A stretch of DNA of 64,000 bases from Gammaproteobacteria bacterium (GCA_016744995.1 JADGDG010000002.1:273942-337941), one strand, 5' to 3'. Numbered from the stretch's first letter, positions 50,841-61,314 are shown. Notes: generated by a model not told the origin, from the letters alone. Program-made: numbers and translations.

Positions 50841-52331
50841 TCAATTAAGTCTATTCTCAGTATTTTGCATAGGTAAAAGTATGGTAATGCTAAGACCGCC
50901 TGATGCTGATATTCGTGCATAGATCTTACCTTCATGAGCAAGAACTATTTGCTTTGCAATAGCCAGCCCCAGACCTGAACCGCCACTGGAACGAGAACGA
51001 GAAGTATCAACCCGATAAAGACGCTCAAAAATCTGCTCCAGTTTGTCATGTGGTACGCCCGGTACAGAGTCTGATATTGATAGCTCAATATTATTATCAA
51101 TTACCTGCCCTTTAATATTAACCTGTCCTCCAGCATCGGTGTAGCGCAAGGAATTCTGTAATAAATTGCTCATAAGCTGGTACAGTCTTTGTCTGTCGCC
51201 AAGACATTGAAATTGCTCAGAGAGTTTATAATCAATTGAGAATTTAATATTCTGTTGGACAAATAAGAGGGAAAAATTTTCTTCAATTTCATTAAAAAAT
51301 TCATCTAGAAGAAATGGTTTTTTTTCATATTTCAATGCCCCCATATCTGCAATTGACAATTGATACAAATCTTCAACCAGTTTGTTTAAACGTTCAATTT
51401 CTTGTGTGAGTGATTGAATAGCCTCTTTTTTTAATGGCCTGATGCCATCATCCAATGCCTGCAGTTCCCCCTTTAAAATAGCAATGGGTGTGCGTAATTC
51501 ATGGGAAATATCAGCAATCCACTGTTGTTGAGACTGCTGATTTTTTTGCAGGGTTATCGCCAATGAATTAAAGTCCATTCCCAGCTGGCCCAGTTCATCT
51601 TTTTGTTTAATTTCTACTCGTTGCTGATAATTTCCAGATGTCAGTTCACGTGCTATACGGGTCAGGACACTCATACGTTTGCGAAAATAAATTGAGATAA
51701 AAATAGCAACTAATACAGAAATAAATACGGTACTCAGGGCATTGTAGATAAAGGCCTGATCCTGTTTTCGGGCAAATATTTTATCTAATTGATCGGTAAT
51801 TCCAGCAAATCGGGCTCGTTGAATATAAGCAACAATACGGCCGTCACTTGTCAAAGGAAAATACTCCGCATTTTCCTCTGATAAAACAGCACCCACAATA
51901 TGTTGTTTGTTGTGGTCAACCAAAGCAACTTTACTTCTACGTTTGTTGCCTTTAAAACCTCTGCTTTGAGCAGGCATTGCCCGAATTAAATTCCTTTCCT
52001 GCCTTATAGCCTGCCGTTCTTGCCTCAATACTTTTCTAAACCGATGTTCATCTTCCTGAAATGTTGTTGTTTTAGAAAAATCAGGTTTTAAACGCAAATA
52101 ATAGAACCAGACACGCCTTTTATTACGAATAAAATCCCAATTTGAATTTTTTTCATAACCGAGCAACAAATTAGCAGCAAGACTGTCCTGTTCTCTTTGC
52201 TCCTGTTGCTCAACGTATTCTTCAAAGCTATTTTTAAAGCTGAGTTGTGATAATCCTGTACTGATCAAGACAGAGAAAGTAATCGTCACGATCAGAAGTA
52301 AAGCCAGTTTGTGCCATATTTTAAAGGTCAT
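50841..52331 (-). CDS. baeS: Sensor histidine kinase, BaeS-like
   Basis: 496 residues: TM1 (8-28), a periplasmic domain of about 150 residues rich in Arg/Gln (QERQAIRQERNLI), TM2 (about 197-215), HAMP, HisKA with ADISHELRTPIAIL, and HATPase with NLLQNSLRYT and GGSGLGLAIAK. Layout and coupling to an OmpR regulator fit BaeS. The charged periplasmic insert is longer than in E. coli BaeS and may define the signal. Divergent from the Spy-like gene. Confidence 0.82.
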   Translation of the reverse strand: MTFKIWHKLALLLIVTITFSVLISTGLSQLSFKNSFEEYVEQQEQREQDSLAANLLLGYEKNSNWDFIRNKRRVWFYYLRLKPDFSKTTTFQEDEHRFRKVLRQERQAIRQERNLIRAMPAQSRGFKGNKRRSKVALVDHNKQHIVGAVLSEENAEYFPLTSDGRIVAYIQRARFAGITDQLDKIFARKQDQAFIYNALSTVFISVLVAIFISIYFRKRMSVLTRIARELTSGNYQQRVEIKQKDELGQLGMDFNSLAITLQKNQQSQQQWIADISHELRTPIAILKGELQALDDGIRPLKKEAIQSLTQEIERLNKLVEDLYQLSIADMGALKYEKKPFLLDEFFNEIEENFSLLFVQQNIKFSIDYKLSEQFQCLGDRQRLYQLMSNLLQNSLRYTDAGGQVNIKGQVIDNNIELSISDSVPGVPHDKLEQIFERLYRVDTSRSRSSGGSGLGLAIAKQIVLAHEGKIYARISASGGLSITILLPMQNTENRLN

Positions 52332-52547
52332 GATATCAATAGTATAAGTTCATGGATTTTACTTATAGTACTCCTTTTTGAGTTCACTTTTATGTTTTTT
52401 GAAATAATTCACATTTTCTCCACATTTAATCCATATTCACTACTTATTTATTTTATAAGCTATTCAACATGGTAAGTAAAACAGCTTACATTTATTTAAA
52501 ATAACTCAAAGGTCTCATTTAAAGGTCTCATTATAAAGGAAAATATT

Positions 52548-52865
52548 ATGACAAATAAAATCAATAAGCTATTGATAGCTGCAGTATTAGTTTCTCTAAC
52601 CTCTATTAGCTTTGCTTACGAGCAACCTCGTCAGGAGCGTGGCGGACGTATGGCACAGGAGTTAAACTTAAGTGCCGAACAGCAAGAGAAATTTAATAGC
52701 ATTATAAAAGAGCAACGTGCCACTGCAAAAAGCTGGCGTCAAAAACACCATGAAGAAACAAGAGAAAAATTGAGCCAGATACTGAACGAGGAACAGATGA
52801 AAAAACTGGACGAACTGAAAGATAAACGTTCCAAAAAAAGAAATATGCGTAAGCGTGACAGATAA
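52548..52865 (+). CDS. Spy/CpxP-like periplasmic protein
   Basis: 105 residues with a signal peptide (1-23, ending SFA), then LTxxQ-type motifs: LNLSAEQQEKFNSII and ILNEEQMKKLDEL. The mature protein is helical and highly charged, ending KKRNMRKRDR. Spy/CpxP proteins are ATP-independent periplasmic chaperones or negative regulators of envelope-stress kinases. Divergent from baeSR. A direct repeat AAAGGTCTCATT (52508-52519 and 52521-52532), 13-bp period, lies before the ribosome site and could be the regulator box. Confidence 0.75.
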   Translation: MTNKINKLLIAAVLVSLTSISFAYEQPRQERGGRMAQELNLSAEQQEKFNSIIKEQRATAKSWRQKHHEETREKLSQILNEEQMKKLDELKDKRSKKRNMRKRDR

Positions 52866-52930
52866 GTCTTGTAGTTTATTTCCTGCCCCATACAATAAGA
52901 AATCATTGATTCAAGTCACCCTCTTATTGT

Positions 52931-54415
52931 ATGGAGAAAATTTTGATTAAGCAGTTACCTCCTCTGGCCCTGTGGCCTCATTTTATCCAGTTTTGCAATA
53001 TCCCCCGTCCCAGTAAACATGAACAAGCCATTATTTCTTACATCCGTCATCAGGGTGAACAGTTCCACGCAGCCATTGAGCAGGATAGTGTCGGTAATAT
53101 CCTCTTACGAGTCCCAGCATCAAACGGTTTTGCCGATGCACCAATTATCGCACTACAGAGCCATGTTGATATGGTTGCACAGGCTAATAGTGATAATAAG
53201 CATGATTTTTTAAAGGATCCTCTGCAGTTACAAATCACTGATGGCTGGCTAAAAGCAAGCGGAACCACACTGGGGGCTGACAATGGTATTGGTTGTGCTG
53301 CGATGCTCGCTCTAATGACCGATGAGACTATCACACACGGCCCACTGGAATTATTATTCACAGTGGATGAAGAAGCTGGAATGGGTGGCGCATTTGGTCT
53401 ACAGTCCGGCTGGCTGCAAGCAGAAAAACTGCTCAATCTGGATACTGAAGAGGAAGGTGAGCTTTATATTGGCTGTGCCGGGGGTGTGGACATTAATTCA
53501 ACCCTGAGCCTGCAATGGCAGCAAAGTAATGGCGAGCTGGCTAAAATCAGTCTGAGCGGTTTACTAGGCGGCCATTCTGGTGTTGACATTCATTTAAATC
53601 GAGCTAATGCTAATATTTTATTAGCTCAGGAACTTTTGAGCATAAGCCCGAACTTTGATATTCAAATACAAAGTTTTATGGGTGGAAGCCTGCGTAATGC
53701 AATTCCCCGTGAAGCCTTTGTTCATGTCTTTACAACAGATATTGAAGCCCTCACACAATGGATTAATAAGCGCAGTCAACAACTCAGAAAATTGTATTTC
53801 AGCAGTGAAAAACATTTGAGTTTGAGCATTGATACGGCCCACATCAAAAGCAATGATGCCCTGTCAAAAAAACACAGCACTCAATTGCTCAGTTTAATTG
53901 CTTCTCACCCCAATGGAGTCATTAAAAATTCAGATATTATGCCCGGTGTTGTGGAAACATCAAATAACCTTGGTGTCATTGAGCTTAAAGCAGGACACGA
54001 TCTCAGTTTGCTTAATTTATGCCGCAGCGCCAGTGACAATGAACGCGATGCCCATGCCCTGAGAATTTCGCAATACCAACAGCAGTTTGGCTTGCATGTG
54101 AATATCTGTGGCGCCTACCCTGGCTGGGAACCCAATTCAGAAAGTCCTTTATTGAAACAGGCCTTAGAATTGTATAAAAAACAATTTAATCAGCCAGCCA
54201 AAATACAAGTAATTCATGCAGGCCTTGAGTGCGGTCTGCTCTCAGGTGCCTGCCCAGATTGTGATATGATCTCATTCGGCCCCACAATAACAGGGGCTCA
54301 TTCCCCCAGAGAACAGGTAAATATTCAAAGTGTTGATAAGTTTTGGGCGTTTCTGGTTGAATTCATTAGTCAATTAGCTAAGCAGCCTAAAGTTGATGCT
54401 GGCAAAATATGCTAA
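52931..54415 (+). CDS. pepD: Aminoacyl-histidine dipeptidase (PepD)
   Basis: 494 residues of the M20C metallopeptidase family. Zinc-site motifs: LQSHVDMV, LGADNGIGCA, TVDEEAGM, LDTEEEGELYIG and a late GAHSPREQV His. It hydrolyses Xaa-His dipeptides such as carnosine, using two zinc ions; cytosolic. Start ATG 52931. Followed 41 bp later by a co-directional unknown gene. Confidence 0.92.
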   Translation: MEKILIKQLPPLALWPHFIQFCNIPRPSKHEQAIISYIRHQGEQFHAAIEQDSVGNILLRVPASNGFADAPIIALQSHVDMVAQANSDNKHDFLKDPLQLQITDGWLKASGTTLGADNGIGCAAMLALMTDETITHGPLELLFTVDEEAGMGGAFGLQSGWLQAEKLLNLDTEEEGELYIGCAGGVDINSTLSLQWQQSNGELAKISLSGLLGGHSGVDIHLNRANANILLAQELLSISPNFDIQIQSFMGGSLRNAIPREAFVHVFTTDIEALTQWINKRSQQLRKLYFSSEKHLSLSIDTAHIKSNDALSKKHSTQLLSLIASHPNGVIKNSDIMPGVVETSNNLGVIELKAGHDLSLLNLCRSASDNERDAHALRISQYQQQFGLHVNICGAYPGWEPNSESPLLKQALELYKKQFNQPAKIQVIHAGLECGLLSGACPDCDMISFGPTITGAHSPREQVNIQSVDKFWAFLVEFISQLAKQPKVDAGKIC

Positions 54416-54456
54416 AATGTAAAGAGTAGAATAAATTATATAAAGGCAGCATCACC

Positions 54457-54948
54457 TTGACACATTCTAATGAAAACAGACAAAATCTAATCAGTGAGTT
54501 AATTAATGTATACGGTCTGGAAGAATATGAAATTTACCTGATCGATCTATTTCCATTAATAGAAATGATCTGGATGGATGGCGAAGCCCAGCAATGCGAA
54601 ACAACTTTGGCCACTAAATACTGCCTAAATCGCATAGCAGAGCTGGAAAGCCAGTCAAATGGAGAATCCCCTCTCACAATTGAACAAGCCAATACATTTC
54701 TTGATAAATATTTAAGCAATAGGCCTGATCCTGAGTTATTAAAAACAATCCGCACCTATGTCAAGCCAATACACCTGGCTCATTCAGATCCCGTGATCAA
54801 TGATGAGCGAAAACAGAACATTTTAAATTATTGTATTGATATTGCCGCTGCTGCAGTCCATAAATACCCCTATGATATGCATGAGAGATTTATTAGGGAG
54901 GAAAAGCAATTATTAAAGGAAATCATTGAATCCCTGTATTGTATTTAG
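54457..54948 (+). CDS. Unknown helical acidic protein (TerB-like?)
   Basis: 163 residues, all-helical and acidic. LFPLIEMIWMDGEAQQCE recalls the metal-binding helix of TerB/DjlA-like domains (xxxxAxADGxxxxxE), a tentative similarity. The start is TTG 54457 after AAAGG; no in-frame ATG occurs until residue 37. Lies between pepD and mgtE on the same strand. Confidence 0.5.
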   Translation: MTHSNENRQNLISELINVYGLEEYEIYLIDLFPLIEMIWMDGEAQQCETTLATKYCLNRIAELESQSNGESPLTIEQANTFLDKYLSNRPDPELLKTIRTYVKPIHLAHSDPVINDERKQNILNYCIDIAAAAVHKYPYDMHERFIREEKQLLKEIIESLYCI

Positions 54949-55042
54949 ATTTTTAAGTATAAAAAAGATTCATCTATATAAATGTCACATTATGAGCTTA
55001 TTATGGTTCATATAGAAGTCCAGGCCAAAGAGGAAACCATCA

Positions 55043-56434
55043 TTGTCTGAGAATAATTTACCTGGAAACGAGAAACCAGAGCAAGCAATTGTTGCTCCCA
55101 TCAGTGAAATTATTGATGGTATCTCCCAGGGCATCACAGAAAATAATGTCTCTGCAATAGAGCAACTGCTTAAACCGCTTAATCCGGCAGAAACAGCAGA
55201 TATCATGGATGCTCTGCCAACGGAAGAGCGCCGACAGCTTATCAAATATATTCCCGATATACTTGACGGTGAAGTCCTGTTACACATGGGTGAAGGCGCA
55301 GCCATTAAGCTAGTTGAGAACATGGACGCAGATGCATTGCAATCTGCAACCGAGTCAATGGACACTGCTGACGTCGTTGAATTACTGCATGAAGTTCTTC
55401 CCAAAGAAGCTGCTGATGAGCTGTTAGACAGCATGGATCAGCAACGTCGGCAACGCATTGAATTAAACCTGAGCTATGATGAAGACACCGCTGGTCGCTT
55501 AATGCACACAGATGCAATCACTGTGCGTGCTGATATCACCATTGAGGTTGTCCAGCGTTACTTACGCCGCCATGAAAAAATCCCTGAAGATACTACCGCA
55601 TTAATCGTTGTGGATCGTAAAAATCGATATCAGGGGGCCATCACTGTTCTCAACCTTTTTTTGCAACCTGAGACAACCCTGATTGCAGATATTATGGAAG
55701 ATAACTGGCGTACACTGGATCCGAATATGCCAGAGCAAGAAGTAGCCAGAAGTTTTGAAAACCATGACTGGTTTTCTGCACCAGTGGTTGATAAAAACGG
55801 CTACTTTCTAGGCCGTATCGTGGTTGATGATGTCATCGATGCCATTCGTGATGAAGCCGACCGTGCCATGTTGGCCCCCGTTGGCCTTGATGAAGATGAA
55901 GATTTATTTGCACCGATGCTGCCCAGTGCACAAAGGCGCTCTGTCTGGTTAGCACTCAATCTTGCCACCGCTTTCCTTGCATCCTGGGTTATTGGCTTAT
56001 TTGAAGCAACACTGGAACAAGTTGTGGCATTAGCCGTATTGATGCCCATTGTCGCCAGTATGGGCGGTATCGCCGGCAGCCAGACATTAACTCTCACCAT
56101 CCGTGGTCTGGCTATGGGGCAGATCGCCGACAGTAATACTGCCTGGTTATTAAGAAAAGAAGTGGGTATCGGTATATTAAACGGTTTAGTCTGGTCTGTG
56201 GTGGTCGCCGCTATTACTTACTTCTGGTTTAACAGCGTGAAGATCGCACTAGTTATCGGGGCAGCTTTGACACTGAATATGCTGGCCGCAGCACTCGCTG
56301 GAATTATTGTCCCCTTAAGCTTAAACCGTTTAAAAATTGATCCGGCCTTATCTGGTGCTGTGGTACTAACCACGGTGACTGACGTCGTTGGGTTTATGTC
56401 ATTTCTTGGACTCGCCACATTGTTTTTGATTTAA
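55043..56434 (+). CDS. mgtE: Magnesium transporter MgtE
   Basis: 463 residues: N-terminal helical superhelix (EQLLKPLNPAETADIMDALP), tandem CBS domains (about 135-265), a plug helix, and five membrane helices with the pore motif ASMGGIAGSQTLTLTIRGLA. MgtE is a Mg2+-gated channel in the inner membrane. It starts at TTG 55043 after GAGGAAA. No Mg riboswitch-like leader is visible. Confidence 0.93.
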   Translation: MSENNLPGNEKPEQAIVAPISEIIDGISQGITENNVSAIEQLLKPLNPAETADIMDALPTEERRQLIKYIPDILDGEVLLHMGEGAAIKLVENMDADALQSATESMDTADVVELLHEVLPKEAADELLDSMDQQRRQRIELNLSYDEDTAGRLMHTDAITVRADITIEVVQRYLRRHEKIPEDTTALIVVDRKNRYQGAITVLNLFLQPETTLIADIMEDNWRTLDPNMPEQEVARSFENHDWFSAPVVDKNGYFLGRIVVDDVIDAIRDEADRAMLAPVGLDEDEDLFAPMLPSAQRRSVWLALNLATAFLASWVIGLFEATLEQVVALAVLMPIVASMGGIAGSQTLTLTIRGLAMGQIADSNTAWLLRKEVGIGILNGLVWSVVVAAITYFWFNSVKIALVIGAALTLNMLAAALAGIIVPLSLNRLKIDPALSGAVVLTTVTDVVGFMSFLGLATLFLI

Positions 56435-56502
56435 GAAAAGCAAGACTTGATGTATAAGCAATGCTATGATCACACAAAGATAACTTAGGGGTATATTTTA
56501 CA

Positions 56503-57546
56503 GTGAGCTCGAAAAATCAATATTTACGTCTCACAGGTTTATTTTTATTTCTAACTGTATTGATCATTTTGATTGTCTGCTTCCTGCAGCTTTTCGTTCA
56601 ATCTACTAATCAATTGTTATCTGATGGCATGTATGCACATTATTTACTTAATACTTTCTCTAATCCTTTTTTTGCCATTCTAGGTGGCGTTGTATTTAGT
56701 GTCCTGGTAGGCTCATCCAGCATTATTATTACCCTGTTGGCAGCAATAGTCATGGCAGGATTCCCTTTTAGCAGTGCTATTTTTATGTTATTAGGTGCCA
56801 ATATCGGTACCACATTTCATAGTTCGTTAAGTCAGGTGATCCCCGATGCTCAGGTAGACGACAAGCGACGCATGATGACTATCAGCTCAATGCATTATTT
56901 TAATAACGTTATTGCTTTTGCACTGTTCTTCCCCTTACAAATATCCACAGATTTTCTGGGACGCAGCAGTCAATATATGGCTCAGTGGTTTGATGGACTG
57001 ATTAGTGAAAGGGCATTAGACATGTCAGCACTGATTCAACCTTTAACTGAATCATTGCCCATGGCTAACCATCCAATACTTATGATTTTTTTATTCATAG
57101 CTCTGATAATATTTTTTATGAGAGTCTTTTTTATTATACTACGCTTAATATTTGATCCACTTGTTATCAAAATACTAACACAACAAATTAAGCATGGAAA
57201 AATGCAAAAGAGAGTTTTATTAGATGGCATCTTTATTTCCAGCTTATTACAAAGTTCCAGCAGCACAATCTATATTCTGATGCCTCTTGTGCGGAAGATC
57301 ACCTGTAATATCCCCTTAATCTATTCCCTCATTTTAGGCATCAATGTGGGCACTTGTTTTACTACGATATTATTTGCATTTTTGTTACAAAGTGAAGTTG
57401 CTTTAAGTATTGGACTTGCTCACCTGTTTTATAACGTCTTCGCCTTACTCATCTTTACCTATATTCCCCTGCTCAAAGAACTGCCCATTCTCGCCAGTCG
57501 ATATCTTTCTGTATGTTCCTATGGTTACGATAAAGAGCATCATTAG
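56503..57546 (+). CDS. Na+/phosphate-cotransporter-family membrane protein
   Basis: 347 residues with about eight membrane helices and the two inverted-repeat signatures of the NptA/PF02690 family: GSSSIIITLLAAIV...GANIGTT and LQSSSSTIYILMPL...LGINVGTC. Family members couple Na+ to phosphate uptake; the PhoU-like C-terminal domain of some members is absent. It starts at GTG 56503. Downstream of mgtE by 68 bp, same strand. Confidence 0.82.
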   Translation: MSSKNQYLRLTGLFLFLTVLIILIVCFLQLFVQSTNQLLSDGMYAHYLLNTFSNPFFAILGGVVFSVLVGSSSIIITLLAAIVMAGFPFSSAIFMLLGANIGTTFHSSLSQVIPDAQVDDKRRMMTISSMHYFNNVIAFALFFPLQISTDFLGRSSQYMAQWFDGLISERALDMSALIQPLTESLPMANHPILMIFLFIALIIFFMRVFFIILRLIFDPLVIKILTQQIKHGKMQKRVLLDGIFISSLLQSSSSTIYILMPLVRKITCNIPLIYSLILGINVGTCFTTILFAFLLQSEVALSIGLAHLFYNVFALLIFTYIPLLKELPILASRYLSVCSYGYDKEHH

Positions 57547-57587
57547 CCAACAATAAACATCGGCCATGAAACGCTTCACAGGAGACA

Positions 57588-58196
57588 TTATTTTTGTGGA
57601 TTAATTTTAGTGATTTTTGATCCCTGAATGCCCGCTCCAGCCATTAACCCACCCTGACCAAAGCTAAAAACATAGACCGATTCTTTCATTGACATTGATG
57701 TCATTGATTTTGCCATGCCATCATCAACAATAACAATACTGGGCCCGACACCCACTTCCCAACCATCACTGCTATTAAGATATTTAAGTGCCTCATCATC
57801 CATAAAGAACATAGTAAAACTAAAAGATTGTGCTCCGGCCTGAAGGCCATAAGAACCTGCAAAAGTACTATAATAGGCAATAGTTTTGCCATTTTTTTTC
57901 AAAGCACCTTCACCATGTTGACCACCGACCATCAAGCCTGCTTTGAGTATTTTTGGAAACACCAGAATGGCCTTAGCTTTTTTAGCAAGTTCAGCAGCTG
58001 CCGGTGTTGTTTTGAGTAATTTAGCCAGCGCAGCATCAGCATCACGATTAATTTCAGCCGCCGTCATACCAAGGCCCACCTTTTTACCCACATTGTCAGC
58101 AAGTTTCGCTACCCTTTCACCTAAAGCAAAGGTTTGTGTCGAGAATAAAAAAAGAACTAATGAGAAAAGAAATATATTTTTATAATTTATGGACAT
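57588..58196 (-). CDS. SYLF (YSC84)-domain lipid-binding protein, exported
   Basis: 202 residues with signal peptide (1-24). The SYLF/YSC84 domain is recognisable: ALAKLLKTTPAAAELAKKAK, ILVFPKILKAGLMVGGQHGEG, SYGLQAGAQSFSFTMFFM, and FSFGQGGLMAGAGIQG near the end. The domain binds phosphoinositides in eukaryotes; in bacteria the periplasmic function is unclear. Convergent with the transporter gene. Confidence 0.85.
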   Translation of the reverse strand: MSINYKNIFLFSLVLFLFSTQTFALGERVAKLADNVGKKVGLGMTAAEINRDADAALAKLLKTTPAAAELAKKAKAILVFPKILKAGLMVGGQHGEGALKKNGKTIAYYSTFAGSYGLQAGAQSFSFTMFFMDDEALKYLNSSDGWEVGVGPSIVIVDDGMAKSMTSMSMKESVYVFSFGQGGLMAGAGIQGSKITKINPQK

Positions 58197-58242
58197 ATTA
58201 AACTCCTGTTTGTAAATTTTGAAATATTTGTGAAGCAGATCA

Positions 58243-58989
58243 TTAATTCAGCGGTATAATTGAGTATTCAGGTAAAACAAATAATTCAGCAGAAACAGCC
58301 TGTTTTTTATAGTTTAGCAACGCTCTTGAATGCTGAAGACTTTTATCTTTTCCTAGTTGATCAATTTCCTGCACAATCAATGGAAAGCCATTTTCTAAAT
58401 GGCTTTTTGGATAAAAAATATGTCTGGCCAAATCACATCCTTCATGAAGATCAGCGGGGATATATCGAAGCGTTTCAGCTTGTTGTCCGGCAAGGACTTG
58501 TTTAAATTGTCCCATAACTTCCACAACATCTGGCATCAAACCCGGCACTGTTACCATTTCGGAGCACAGTTTATTATTAACAAAAAGATGGTAGCTATGT
58601 GTCTGCTTACCACCAATTAACGGTGCATTTTTATCAATAGCCTGCTTCACTGTGCGCACTTTAAGTGCCATAGGTGAAGAGATGATCACTGGAGCCAGTT
58701 TAATTTTTACAATCTGCTGTTCTTCTGAACTCACACTATAAATAACTTTTTCCTGACGATCATAGAGAACAAAACCATTATCAGCATCTGCACCCTGATT
58801 GATACTATCATCTATACGTAAATATTTGTCAGTAATGGTCATAGTGACAGGATTTTTACCAACCCCTTTTTCATACTCTGAAAAATGAATGACAGTCGCA
58901 GCAACAAGCTCAATTTCTGCGTGACTGACAAGAGGCAGGCAAAGAGAGAATAATAGACTGAAGATGATCTTTGTTAGTGTTTTTTTCAT
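58243..58989 (-). CDS. Exported protein, unknown
   Basis: 248 residues with a signal peptide (1-24, ending SHA). The mature part is beta-rich (TMTITDKYLRIDDSI, GFVLYDRQEKVIYSV), reminiscent of LolA/LolB- or DUF4412-like periplasmic folds, with two Cys (KLCSEM and EGCDLA). No firm family. In tandem with the SYLF gene downstream and the DUF1853 gene upstream. Confidence 0.6.
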   Translation of the reverse strand: MKKTLTKIIFSLLFSLCLPLVSHAEIELVAATVIHFSEYEKGVGKNPVTMTITDKYLRIDDSINQGADADNGFVLYDRQEKVIYSVSSEEQQIVKIKLAPVIISSPMALKVRTVKQAIDKNAPLIGGKQTHSYHLFVNNKLCSEMVTVPGLMPDVVEVMGQFKQVLAGQQAETLRYIPADLHEGCDLARHIFYPKSHLENGFPLIVQEIDQLGKDKSLQHSRALLNYKKQAVSAELFVLPEYSIIPLN

Positions 58990-59010
58990 TTAAAATTATT
59001 TACCATGTGT

Positions 59011-60099
59011 TTATAGTTTCTTTAAACCCTGTTCACGGGTTCGCTCTTCTGCCTGCTGAAACATTGCATCAAGGGAACGTTTAAAGACAGGCCAGTATTT
59101 ATCTACAACCATCACTCGCTGCTGTTCTAACCAGAGACCGCTGGATTGATCATAATTCATTTGTGCAATCAACAGGCTGCGGCGACTTGAATAAAAATGA
59201 GATTTTAACTTATATTTCATTTCTTTCATGGTATAGATTTTATCATCCCGTTTTAAGTCCGTTGCACTATAAATCTGAGGGACTAACCAGTCGAGTTTAT
59301 CTAATACTACCCATCGCGCCAATTCACCTGGATCAGATAAATACCAGTTGCTGATAGTTCCCCATATACCTGACTGCATCCCCGGGTTCAGACGCTGTTT
59401 TTCATTCTCATTTAAATAGCCTTCGCCCGTTATCGGGAAGAAAATCATACCCTTAATCATTCCCTGCTGCCGGCAATCAACCTGCTTAACATCTCGTTTA
59501 AACTGCTCAGCAATTAATTGTTTTGCTTCCGGAATTTCTGACAGGGGAAGTTGTTTTTTAAATAAATGTTCCAGTTTACGCTCATACCAGTCACCGCCAT
59601 TGGGACCAATCAGACGTTCAAAGCCAACGCCGCCCGGTTTAAGCAGATAAAATTTTACTGCTACCTCCAGGTGATGTAATTGATTGCTTTGATCTTCATA
59701 GATAAAATCAATTTCACCCAGTGTTGTTTTAAAAGCACTTTTATTTAATTGAGGATTTCGTTGAGGGTTCAGTTGAGTTTGCACCTGGATGTGATCACTA
59801 TAAGCAAGCAGTTCCCCCTGCCTGATGAGTTGCTGGATGGCAAAAGCCCAATAAGCTTCAAAACGAATTCCCAGACGCCATGATTTATATTTTTCAAGCC
59901 ATTGAATTAATTCAGTCGGATCAGAATCCAGGGCCTTAAGAAATGGTCGGAGAGACTCATAGAGCTCAAAACACCATTTTGAACTGACACAAGTCGAATA
60001 GAGATCAGATTCATTTACTAGCCCCGGACTGATCATCGACCAGACTAGTGCACGAACCTGAGGCTCATGATATTGACTGTATTCAAGAATTCTATCCAT
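59011..60099 (-). CDS. DUF1853 family protein
   Basis: 362 residues matching the DUF1853 layout: an N-terminal WCFELYESLRPFLKAL region and a nuclease-like core GEIDFIYED...HLEVAVKFYL (D, E-x-K), with FERLIGPNGGDWYERKLEHL. The E-x-K pattern recalls PD-(D/E)xK enzymes, but activity is unproven. It lies 6 bp downstream of metZ on the same strand. Confidence 0.8.
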   Translation of the reverse strand: MDRILEYSQYHEPQVRALVWSMISPGLVNESDLYSTCVSSKWCFELYESLRPFLKALDSDPTELIQWLEKYKSWRLGIRFEAYWAFAIQQLIRQGELLAYSDHIQVQTQLNPQRNPQLNKSAFKTTLGEIDFIYEDQSNQLHHLEVAVKFYLLKPGGVGFERLIGPNGGDWYERKLEHLFKKQLPLSEIPEAKQLIAEQFKRDVKQVDCRQQGMIKGMIFFPITGEGYLNENEKQRLNPGMQSGIWGTISNWYLSDPGELARWVVLDKLDWLVPQIYSATDLKRDDKIYTMKEMKYKLKSHFYSSRRSLLIAQMNYDQSSGLWLEQQRVMVVDKYWPVFKRSLDAMFQQAEERTREQGLKKL

Positions 60100-60105
60100 A
60101 AAAAC

Positions 60106-61314
60106 TCAGATTAAATTACTGAGCCCCCGATGCAAGTCATTCTGAATATCTTCAATGGATTCCAGTCCCACAGCAATACGCAGGAGGCCATCACTGATGC
60201 CTGCTTTTTCACGTTCTTCAACAGGGACACGGCCATGAGTTGTGGTTGCCGGATGAGTAATCGTAGTTTTCACATCACCCAGATTGGCTGTGATTGAAAG
60301 CAGGCGTGTTTTATCAACCACCTGCCAGGCCAGTTCTCTGCTATTATTTATTAATTCAAACGACAATAAGCCGCCAAAAGCACTTTGCTGCTGCGAGGCT
60401 AATGATTTTCCCGGATGATCATCAAGTCCCGGATAATAAACTTTGCCAACCGCCGGATGCTGCTCTAGCCATAGAGCCAAAGCCATTGCATTATCGCAGT
60501 GTGCTTTCATCCTCAGATTCAACGTTTCCAGACCTTTTAAAAAGATCCATGCATTAAACGGACTCATGGTCGGCCCGGCAGTCCTCAGTACGCTATAGAC
60601 CTCTTCGCCAACCAGCTCTTTGGAACCCAAAACAGCACCACCGACTCCCCTGCCCTGGCCATCCAGGTATTTAGTAGCGGAATGTATAATAATATCAGCC
60701 CCCAGGGCCAGAGGTTTTTGTAACGCTGGTGTACAAAGACAATTATCCACCACCAGCAGACAGTCATGCTGATGTGCCAGTTCAGCCAGCAGCTTAATAT
60801 CAGCAATTTCAACCAGAGGGTTTGATGGTGTTTCAAGAAATAAGAAGCGGGTATTATCCTGAATTGCCGCTTCCCATGAACTCAAATCAGTTAAATCAAC
60901 ATAAGTAGTCTCAACCCCAAAGCGAGCCATAAAATTATTAAATAAAACCACAGTAGAACCAAAAATAGAGCGCGAAGACACAATATGATCGCCAGTTTTG
61001 AGCAGCCCCAGACAGGTACTCATAATAGCCGCCATACCTGAAGCAGTAGCAACACAACTTTCTGCACCTTCCAGAGCCGCCAGACGATCCTCAAATGTTC
61101 TCACCGTGGGGTTGGTAAAACGTGAGTAGATATTACCCGGTTCATCACCGGAAAAACGTGCTGCCGCCTGAGCTGCCGATGAATACACATAACTTGATGT
61201 GGGAAATATAGCCTCATCATGTTCTGCTTCATTGGTTCTTCGGTAACCAGCCCTTATAGCAAGGGTATCAAATCCGAGTTCTGCTTCAAAATCAGAAAGG
61301 TCATCGCCGTTCAT
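60106..61314 (-). CDS. metZ: O-succinylhomoserine sulfhydrylase
   Basis: 402 residues of the Cys/Met-metabolism PLP family. PLP lysine Lys215 in HSATKYLDGQG; YSRFTNPT, ATASGMAAI and ETPSNP motifs are standard. MetZ converts O-succinylhomoserine and sulfide to homocysteine. Discriminated from MetB/MetC by the sequence ILSITANLGDVKTTITHPATTTHGR-type C-terminal region (shown here in part: LGDVKTTITHPATTTHGR). Start ATG 61314. Direct sulfhydrylation suits a sulfide-exposed organism. Confidence 0.88.
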   Translation of the reverse strand: MNGDDLSDFEAELGFDTLAIRAGYRRTNEAEHDEAIFPTSSYVYSSAAQAAARFSGDEPGNIYSRFTNPTVRTFEDRLAALEGAESCVATASGMAAIMSTCLGLLKTGDHIVSSRSIFGSTVVLFNNFMARFGVETTYVDLTDLSSWEAAIQDNTRFLFLETPSNPLVEIADIKLLAELAHQHDCLLVVDNCLCTPALQKPLALGADIIIHSATKYLDGQGRGVGGAVLGSKELVGEEVYSVLRTAGPTMSPFNAWIFLKGLETLNLRMKAHCDNAMALALWLEQHPAVGKVYYPGLDDHPGKSLASQQQSAFGGLLSFELINNSRELAWQVVDKTRLLSITANLGDVKTTITHPATTTHGRVPVEEREKAGISDGLLRIAVGLESIEDIQNDLHRGLSNLI